NCBI GenBank assembly: GCA_031553765.1
Contig: JAVBKY010000008.1
Location: 1 to 64,000, forward strand
Direction: 5' to 3'
Length of the DNA stretch: 64,000 nucleotides
From: JAITMY01 sp031553765
Lineage (GTDB): Bacteria; Bacteroidota; Bacteroidia; Bacteroidales; UBA932
Position numbers and translations under genes: made by a program. Positions 58,879-64,000 of this stretch are shown one piece after another; the first letter of the stretch is position 1, and the number at the start of each line of letters is the position of its first letter. The notes beneath the pieces were generated by a model that was not told the origin of the DNA, searched no databases, and saw only the letters and a program-made list of their open reading frames with translations.

Positions 58879-59211
58879 ATGCAAGATAACATTCAACAGA
58901 ATTTGGTGCCGGGTACAGTACAGGGCATCGACATTGTTTATGAAACCAATGTTCCCAAACGCTACTTGGAGCGCAAAAAGTGGGAACGACCCAACCCCAA
59001 TGCGGTGAAGTCGTTTATTCCCGGCACAATGCAGCAAATAGTGGTAAAGCAGGGACAAAAGGTGAAAGAAGGCGAGCAGCTGGCAGTATTTGTAGCCATG
59101 AAAATGAACAATATCATAGCCGCGCCACATGCAGGTACAGTAACCGAAATTTGTATAAAAGAAGGCGACCGCATACCTAAGGGTGTGGTGATGTTTGTGG
59201 TGGAGCCATAA
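58879..59211 (+). CDS. Biotin carboxyl carrier protein
   Basis: A 110-residue biotinyl domain protein. The core runs SFIPGTMQQIVVKQGQKVKE, GEQLAVFVAMKMNNIIAAPH, AGTVTEICIKEGDRI; the biotinylated lysine is the K of AMKM (about residue 75). The usual EAMKM is VAMKM, a mild change. The N-terminal 40 residues are charged and carry GTVQGIDIVYETNVPKRYLE. It carries CO2 for the carboxyltransferase encoded just upstream. It is free-standing rather than fused to a biotin carboxylase or oxaloacetate decarboxylase subunit. A strong terminator follows. Confidence 0.88.
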   Translation: MQDNIQQNLVPGTVQGIDIVYETNVPKRYLERKKWERPNPNAVKSFIPGTMQQIVVKQGQKVKEGEQLAVFVAMKMNNIIAAPHAGTVTEICIKEGDRIPKGVVMFVVEP

Positions 59212-59238
59212 TAGGGCAATACCGCAGTGAAGAAAAAG

Positions 59239-59266
59239 GAGCAAAGTAATTTTGCTCTTTTTTTTT
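59239..59266 (+). terminator. Terminator after the biotin carrier gene
   Basis: GAGCAAA, GTAAT, TTTGCTC stem-loop followed by nine or more T residues. Closes the carboxylase unit. Confidence 0.85.
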
Positions 59267-59295
59267 GTATTTTTGTTTGAACTAAAATATGTGTC

Positions 59296-59712
59296 ATGAA
59301 ATCCTATCGCAAAGAATTAACTTTTAATACCTCGCATCGTCGCGAATTCATAAATATTACCCCAACCATAGAAGCCTGCTTGCGTGAAAGCGGTATAAAG
59401 GAGGGCTTGCTGTTGTGCAACGCCATGCATATTACCGCTAGCGTGTTTATTAATGACGATGAAAGCGGTTTGCATCACGACTACGAGGTATGGCTTGAAA
59501 AATTGGCGCCCGAAAAACCGCACTCGCAGTACCGCCACAACGGTTTTGAGGACAATGCCGATGCTCACATGAAGCGCCAAGTAATGGGACGTGAGGTGGT
59601 AGTGGCTGTTACCAACGGGCAGCTGGATTTTGGCCCTTGGGAGCAGATTTTTTACGGTGAGTTCGACGGAAAACGCTCTAAAAGGGTACTCGTGAAGATA
59701 ATTGGTGATTAA
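59296..59712 (+). CDS. YjbQ family protein (secondary thiamine-phosphate synthase-like)
   Basis: A 138-residue small beta-rich protein of the UPF0047/YjbQ family. Landmarks are FNTSHRREFINITPTIEACL, CNAMHITASVFINDDESGLH, DNADAHMKRQVMGREVVVAV and NGQLDFGPWEQIFYGEFDGK, with the DAHxK and GxWQ-type motifs that gather around the active site. Some members can make thiamine phosphate weakly, so the family is named secondary thiamine-phosphate synthase, but the true role is unsettled. Single gene after a terminator; a TATTTTTG box at 59268-59275 may be its promoter. Confidence 0.9.
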   Translation: MKSYRKELTFNTSHRREFINITPTIEACLRESGIKEGLLLCNAMHITASVFINDDESGLHHDYEVWLEKLAPEKPHSQYRHNGFEDNADAHMKRQVMGREVVVAVTNGQLDFGPWEQIFYGEFDGKRSKRVLVKIIGD

Positions 59713-59739
59713 TTATTTGTCTGTTTATTAGTGTTTTGT

Positions 59740-59780
59740 GTTATTTAATTTTTAATTTTTAATTCTTAATTTTTAATTGT
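59740..59780. repeat. Iterated TTAATTTTTAATTCTTAATT tract
   Basis: Repeated TTTAATTTTTAATTTTTAATTCTTAA words upstream of the rpmH promoter, related to the tracts at 43283 and 50210. AT-only and non-coding. Confidence 0.5.
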
Positions 59781-59811
59781 TTTGTGTTTTTAGGTAAAAG
59801 AGCTATCTTTG
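59781..59811 (+). promoter_or_regulatory. Bacteroidota promoter of rpmH
   Basis: TTTG at 59781-59784, a 19-base spacer and TATCTTTG at 59804-59811 (TAnnTTTG). This is the best match to the Bacteroidota -33/-7 consensus in the window. The start codon is 40 bases past the -7 box. Confidence 0.8.
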
Positions 59812-59850
59812 CATCCCTATTTAAAGAGCAAATATTTAAAAGTTTGAGAT

Positions 59851-60015
59851 ATGGCACAGAAAAGAACTTTCCAACCGTCAGTACGTAAGCGTAGAAATAA
59901 GCACGGTTTTCGTCACCGCATGGAAACGGCTAACGGTCGTCGTGTACTTGCTGCACGTCGCGCTCGTGGTCGTAAGAAACTTACCGTTTCCGACGAGCCC
60001 AAGTACGGTAAGTAG
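59851..60015 (+). CDS. rpmH: 50S ribosomal protein L34
   Basis: A 54-residue basic protein of the large subunit, short enough to be missed by length cut-offs. It begins MAQKRTFQPSVRKRRNKHGF and continues RHRMETANGRRVLAARRARG RK, the near-invariant L34 core; the last ten residues (TVSDEPKYGK) are a Bacteroidota-type extension. It has its own strong promoter and terminator. rnpA, which follows rpmH in many bacteria, is not next to it here, and the neighbour is mqnE. Confidence 0.96.
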   Translation: MAQKRTFQPSVRKRRNKHGFRHRMETANGRRVLAARRARGRKKLTVSDEPKYGK

Positions 60016-60045
60016 CCCACGGCTGCTGCCCCTTGTTTTTTATAA

Positions 60046-60083
60046 GAGGTAAAAATCCTAGTGGGTTTTTGCCTCTTTTTTTT
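60046..60083 (+). terminator. Terminator of rpmH
   Basis: GAGGTAAAAATCC, four-base loop, GGGTTTTTGCCTC with G-T pairs, then eight T residues. Confidence 0.85.
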
Positions 60084-60098
60084 ACAAATATTTCGAAT

Positions 60099-60302
60099 AA
60101 TGTCCCTGCGGGACATTATTTGATTAACCGTAGGTGAGCGAAGCGTAACCTATGGTTGTGCGGACATCCGCATGTGGCGCGCGGAACACAAATTTTTTTC
60201 AAGGGAAACGCTTGTTCCGCGCGCAAAATAAAAGGTGCCTATTCAAGCCACGGGTTTCGCTACGCTTCACCCGCGGTTAATAAAGTGCAGTCCCTGCGGG
60301 AC
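60099..60302. repeat. 204-bp nested palindromic element
   Basis: Outer ends are both GTCCCTGCGGGAC, itself palindromic (60102-60114 and 60290-60302). Inside them TTAACCGTAGGTGAGCGAAG and the complement of the AAGCCACGGGTTTCGCTACG block form a second pair, and GCGCGCGGAACA (60177-60188) pairs with TGTTCCGCGCGC (60213-60224). The whole block could fold as one long cruciform or hairpin. It lies in the rpmH-mqnE gap and carries no gene. Confidence 0.7.
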
Positions 60303-60307
60303 AAAAA

Positions 60308-61390
60308 ATGAATGTTATGGATACCATAAAAAGTAAAATACAGCAAGGCGAGCGCATTACTCCCGAAGAATGCCTCGCACTTTACAATACCGCTACACTT
60401 CCTGAATTAGGGGTGTTGGCAAACGTTGTACGCGAGCGCAAAAACGGTAGGAATGCCTACTTTAACCGCAACGTACACATTGAGCCTACCAATATTTGTG
60501 TAAACAAGTGCAAGTTTTGCTCATACCGTCGTGCAGAGGGCGAAACGGGTGCTTGGGATTTGAGTCTTGACGATATTTTGAAAGTAGCGCAGCAGCTGGT
60601 GGGGCAAAATATTACCGAAATTCACATCGTAGGCGGTGTACATCCGCGTCATCCATTTTCGTTTTACGAAAGCGTGATTGAGGGTGTGCGCAATATTTTA
60701 CCCAACGTACACATCAAAGCCTTTACCGCGGAGGAGTTATGGAAAATGGCGGAACAAAGCGGTAAGCCTGTGGAGCAGGTATTGGCGCGTTTGCAGGAGT
60801 TGGGCTTACGCTCCATTCCCGGTGGCGGTGCCGAAATTTTGAATGATGAAGTTCGCTCGCGTATTTGTGCCGAAAAAATCAACTCGGGCATTTGGCTCAA
60901 CGTGCATGAGCAGGCGCATAAGCTGGGTATTGTGTCCAACGCTACCATGCTGTACGGTCATGTGGAAAAGTATGAGCATAGGGTGGAGCACCTTACGCGC
61001 TTGCGCGATTTGCAGGACAAAACGGGTGGCTTCAACGCTTTCATTCCGCTTAAATTCCGCAAGGCGCATAACGAAATGTCGGACTTAGGCGAAGTTACCA
61101 CTATTGAAGATCTGCGTAACATGGCTATTTGCCGCATATTTTTAGATAATATTCCTCACCTTAAGGCGTACTGGCCCATGTTTGGCAAAAGTGCGGCGCA
61201 ACTGGCGCTCAGCTTTGGTGCCGATGATTTGGACGGTACTATTGGCGATAGCACCAAAATATACTCCATGGCAGGCGCTGATGATAAGAATCCGCAAATG
61301 AGCGTAGAAGACCTATGTAACATGGTGCGCGACGCAGGTTTTATGCCAGTAGAACGAGATTCTCTCTATCACTCCATTAAGCAATATTAA
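60308..61390 (+). CDS. mqnE: Aminofutalosine synthase (radical SAM)
   Basis: A 360-residue radical SAM enzyme of the futalosine route to menaquinone, joining 3-enolpyruvoylbenzoate to SAM. The iron-sulfur site is EPTNICVNKCKFCSY (Cys64, Cys68, Cys71; CxxxCxxC). Further family segments are IVGGVHPRHPFSFYESVIEG, SIPGGGAEILNDEVRSRICA, ATMLYGHVEKYEHRVEHL and SFGADDLDGTIGDSTK. The related MqnC shares the motif, but its C-terminal signature differs, so MqnE is the better call. No other mqn gene is in the window. Start at 60308, 5 bases after the palindromic element. Confidence 0.85.
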   Translation: MNVMDTIKSKIQQGERITPEECLALYNTATLPELGVLANVVRERKNGRNAYFNRNVHIEPTNICVNKCKFCSYRRAEGETGAWDLSLDDILKVAQQLVGQNITEIHIVGGVHPRHPFSFYESVIEGVRNILPNVHIKAFTAEELWKMAEQSGKPVEQVLARLQELGLRSIPGGGAEILNDEVRSRICAEKINSGIWLNVHEQAHKLGIVSNATMLYGHVEKYEHRVEHLTRLRDLQDKTGGFNAFIPLKFRKAHNEMSDLGEVTTIEDLRNMAICRIFLDNIPHLKAYWPMFGKSAAQLALSFGADDLDGTIGDSTKIYSMAGADDKNPQMSVEDLCNMVRDAGFMPVERDSLYHSIKQY

Positions 61391-61438
61391 CGCAGTTTAC
61401 TTTGATTTACGACGTTTTGCGACTTACTTTGTAAGTTG

Positions 61439-61504
61439 CTGTCATTGCGGGCTTGACCCACAATCTCCCGATTAGGGGATCCCGAATCAAGTTCGGGATG
61501 ACAC
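61439..61504. repeat. TGTCATTGCGGGCTTGACCC dispersed dyad repeat
   Basis: TGTCATTGCGGGCTTGACCC...AATCTCC and the right part TCCCGAATCAAGTTCGGGAT-GACA form inner hairpins. Related words lie at 49090 and 45265. It fills the mqnE-PASTA gap. Confidence 0.65.
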
Positions 61505-61514
61505 TGCAATCAAA

Positions 61515-62342
61515 ATGCTATTTCAAAGTTTTATGCAAAAAAACAAGGGTAGGACGGGGCTGCTGTGGCGCCTATGGAACAACTTTTATGTGCGCAACGT
61601 TATTTTTGCGGTAAGCACAATTATTCTTTTACTCCTCCTGGTGAACCTTGGGCTAATGATTTACACGCGTCATGGGCAAACCTTCGAGACTCCCAACTTT
61701 GGTGGTATGTCATTGACCGATGTGCAACGCTTGGCACACTCCAAGCACCTGCGTATTGAGGTTACCGATTCGGTATATATTGCGCATAAGGCGCCCGGTT
61801 CGGTGATTGAGCAAAATCCCAAGCCTAAGGTGCGCGTGAAGAATAATCGCACCATTTTTATCACGCTAAATGCTACTACTGCTAAAAAAATGCGCATGCC
61901 TGATGTGGTAGGATTGTCGCTACGCCAGGCAAAAGCTACCATCGAAATGCAGGGATTTGAAGTTGGGCGACTATCGTTTGCTCCCGATATGGCCTCGAAC
62001 AACGTGCTTAGCCAACTCTATGGTGGTCGCACAGTGCAGGCGGATGAGTTACTCTCGGTGGGTAGCAAAATAGACTTGGTGTTGGGTAAGAGCCATGACT
62101 CGGAACGCACAGCATTGCCGCAGCTCAAGGGCTTGTCGCTGGTTTCAGCCAAGAGCAACATTGTTGAAGCTTCGCTCAACGTTGGAAAAATAAAGTACGA
62201 TGAGTCGGTAATGAACATGGCAGATACTATGGAAGCGAAAGTATACGCGCAGTACCCTGTTGCTACCGATGATACCGATCTTGAAGTAGGTTCGCAGGTG
62301 GATGTTTATCTAACGGTAAATACTGCTCGCTTAGGACAATAA
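61515..62342 (+). CDS. PASTA-domain membrane protein
   Basis: A 275-residue protein with a short cytoplasmic N-terminus, one membrane helix (about 27-50: VRNVIFAVSTIILLLLLVNL) and three extracytoplasmic PASTA repeats (about 55-120, 122-190, 198-270), each with the P-x-x-G-x-[ST]-L pattern: TPNFGGMSLTDVQRLA, MPDVVGLSLRQAKATI, LPQLKGLSLVSAKSNI. PASTA domains bind peptidoglycan muropeptides or act as spacers on kinases and penicillin-binding proteins. No kinase or transpeptidase part is attached. The next secreted-protein gene starts 5 bases after its stop, so they are co-transcribed. Confidence 0.88.
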   Translation: MLFQSFMQKNKGRTGLLWRLWNNFYVRNVIFAVSTIILLLLLVNLGLMIYTRHGQTFETPNFGGMSLTDVQRLAHSKHLRIEVTDSVYIAHKAPGSVIEQNPKPKVRVKNNRTIFITLNATTAKKMRMPDVVGLSLRQAKATIEMQGFEVGRLSFAPDMASNNVLSQLYGGRTVQADELLSVGSKIDLVLGKSHDSERTALPQLKGLSLVSAKSNIVEASLNVGKIKYDESVMNMADTMEAKVYAQYPVATDDTDLEVGSQVDVYLTVNTARLGQ

Positions 62343-62346
62343 CTCA

Positions 62347-64000
62347 ATGCTGAAATTTCGTTATATTACATTTTTTTTGGTAACATTTGTTGCCCTTGTG
62401 CAGCCACTGAGTGCGCAGGTGAGGGAGGTGCTAGTACCCATTGAGGTGCCGCAACGCCAGAATATAGCAACGGCTAAATTAAAGTCATTGTTGAAGGGAG
62501 GAGCCTTGGCAACAGCTAAACTGGATACGCTCAACCTTCCTTTTTTTGATGACTTCTCTAAGCAAACGAACGGTATTCCCGATCCTGCAAAATGGACTAA
62601 CCGTAATGTGTTTGTAAATAATTCATACCCAATTAATCAGCCTACCATGGGCGTGGCTACCTTTGATATTGCCGACGAGAATGGCTTTATCTATAAGCAC
62701 GCCAACTCGACCGGTTTCCCTGCCGATACGCTCACTTCTATGCCTATAGGTTTGAAGACTACAGATGGTGGTGTTTTCCTCAGCTTTTCATATCAGCCAA
62801 AGGGCAACGGTGACATGCCCGAGCGTAGAGATTCGCTTACGTTGCATTTTTACTCACCAGCCGACTCAGCATGGGTGAGCATGTGGAGCGCCTATACCGA
62901 TACCGTTAACGGCTCCATTAAACCGAATGTACTAAGTGAAATGCACTATTGGGAAGAGGCTCCAATACAAGTTTATAATAGGCAGGCGCATACCGGAAGT
63001 ATTGATTCGTCATTTTATAAGGTGATGATACCAATTGCTGATACGTGCTATTTGAAACCGGGTTTTCGCTTTATGTTTGTCAATTATGCCTCGCGGTCAA
63101 AGGACGAGACGTCGGGTAAGCAGAGTGATTGCGACATGTGGAATGTGGATATGGTGTACCTGAATAAGAATCGTATTGCCACTGATACGGTTGCTATAGA
63201 TGTAGCAATACAAACACCGATTTTGCGCATGCTGAAAGGTTATACCTCCATGCCGTGGCAGCACCTCAAGAAAAGTACCACTGCACAGCGTGAACAGCTG
63301 GTGAATGCGGCAGGGACAGGTGTTACCGTTTTTCCCGTGGTTGCAAACTTATATAACGATGAAAATGCTTTTGCTGCCGAGTTTGAGATTGCATGCGTAA
63401 AAGGTGCGCAAACGCCCACCTCTAAAAAAATTTCGGGAGGTAATACTGCTCTGGACGCTTCGGAGAAGAGGGTTATAAACTTTAATTTTCTTACAAATGA
63501 TATACTTAATGTGCCACTAACCACTGCCGATTCAGTTGCCTTTGATGTTAAGTTAGTTATATGGGATTATATTGTAGGCCCCGCGGATATGGAGGGTGCT
63601 TATAGAAGCAACGATACCTGCGTATTTCGTCAAAACTTTTTTACCTACTATGCATATGATGATGGAACGGCTGAAAATGGTTATGGTGCTTTCGGCAACC
63701 AGGCAGATAGGGCAAAAGTAGCAGTGCAGTATAATTCGTACCTGCGAGATACGCTAAGTGGCGTGTATATTTATTTCAATAATACGCTTGATAGCGGAAA
63801 TGTTCAACCATTTAGGCTTACGGTGTGGAATGACAAGAGAGGTGTACCGGGCGATACCTTGTATCAGCAGGCCAACTGCTATTCTCGTTTTGATAGCTTG
63901 AATAAGTATGTGTACTATAAGTTGAATAGACCAGTGGTGATAGATGAGGGAGCAACATTTTATGTGGGGTGGGTGCAACAGAGTACTGCTATGCTCAATG
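62347..64000 (+). CDS. Large secreted protein, 5' part (3' end beyond the window)
   Basis: An open frame of at least 551 codons from ATG at 62347, with signal peptide MLKFRYITFFLVTFVALVQP-LSA, running off the window. Starts 5 bases after the PASTA gene. The mature part is beta-rich and recurring features are NLPFFDDFSKQTNGIPDPAK, a beta-sandwich start like that of T9SS surface proteins, then a YYAYDDGTAENGYGAFGNQA segment near the visible end. No enzyme motif seen. I expect a T9SS sorting tail beyond the window; that is inference from the overall style. Confidence 0.8.
   Translation, partial: MLKFRYITFFLVTFVALVQPLSAQVREVLVPIEVPQRQNIATAKLKSLLKGGALATAKLDTLNLPFFDDFSKQTNGIPDPAKWTNRNVFVNNSYPINQPTMGVATFDIADENGFIYKHANSTGFPADTLTSMPIGLKTTDGGVFLSFSYQPKGNGDMPERRDSLTLHFYSPADSAWVSMWSAYTDTVNGSIKPNVLSEMHYWEEAPIQVYNRQAHTGSIDSSFYKVMIPIADTCYLKPGFRFMFVNYASRSKDETSGKQSDCDMWNVDMVYLNKNRIATDTVAIDVAIQTPILRMLKGYTSMPWQHLKKSTTAQREQLVNAAGTGVTVFPVVANLYNDENAFAAEFEIACVKGAQTPTSKKISGGNTALDASEKRVINFNFLTNDILNVPLTTADSVAFDVKLVIWDYIVGPADMEGAYRSNDTCVFRQNFFTYYAYDDGTAENGYGAFGNQADRAKVAVQYNSYLRDTLSGVYIYFNNTLDSGNVQPFRLTVWNDKRGVPGDTLYQQANCYSRFDSLNKYVYYKLNRPVVIDEGATFYVGWVQQSTAMLN

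Noticed and set aside
1..64000. tRNA, rRNA, tmRNA or CRISPR arrays
   Set aside because: Intergenic regions were read for cloverleaf ends, ribosomal sequence and regular direct repeats; none was found. A scanner could still find a small RNA I missed.

Overview
The window looks like chromosomal DNA of a Bacteroidota bacterium, most likely Bacteroidales. The evidence is a SusC/SusD pair, a type IX secretion (T9SS) C-terminal sorting domain, a PorV-family protein, a TAnnTTTG promoter with an upstream TTTG in front of rpmH, and the usual housekeeping genes of that phylum (E1 alpha-beta fusion, TGS-type nucleoside kinase, RHS protein). No tRNA, rRNA or CRISPR array was seen.

Layout. 2-1877: 3' end of an RHS polymorphic toxin with a phospholipase A2-like tip, then a candidate lipoprotein immunity gene. 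2548-6661 (+): rhaB, rhaA, rhaT. 6915-22429 (-): six-gene operon of a secreted protein, a PorV-family protein, a giant T9SS-exported subtilase, SusC, SusD and a surface lipoprotein; this looks like a protein- or peptide-acquisition locus rather than a glycan locus. 22670-35322 (-): lipoate ligase, tandem class II aldolase, zinc-type dehydrogenase, bifunctional aldolase/short-chain dehydrogenase, PHP protein and a complete 2-oxoacid dehydrogenase complex (fused E1, E3, E2). A divergent GntR regulator follows at 35536, with a perfect 23-bp palindrome between it and E2. 36320-52424 is mostly housekeeping: metallophosphoesterase, AAA ATPase cassette, guaA, a PD-(D/E)XK-like protein, prfB with a programmed +1 frameshift, grpE, dnaJ, rsmG, sigma factor, glycosyltransferase, tgt, LptF/G-like permease, smpB and nucleoside kinase. 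52421-64000: uvrA carrying an in-frame mobile insertion, lytic transglycosylase, acyl-CoA carboxylase with biotin carrier, YjbQ, rpmH, mqnE, a PASTA protein and the start of a large secreted protein.

How the genes work together. RhaT, RhaA and RhaB would import, isomerise and phosphorylate L-rhamnose. The aldolase/dehydrogenase cluster would split rhamnulose-1-phosphate and oxidise or reduce lactaldehyde. The lipoate ligase and dehydrogenase complex could carry the resulting three-carbon acid on to acetyl-CoA. Matching sequence near rhaB and gntR suggests one GntR regulon, but this is inference.

The most unusual signal is at 53488-53997: a 510-bp element with about 34-bp terminal inverted repeats, encoding a DUF559 (Vsr-like) endonuclease domain, sits in frame inside uvrA. 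Two 120-bp elements with the same ends but no nuclease lie at 6784 and 23392, so the window seems to hold both a nuclease-bearing and a nuclease-less form of one small mobile element. Most intergenic gaps are also filled by other dyad repeats, including several families of iterated short words.
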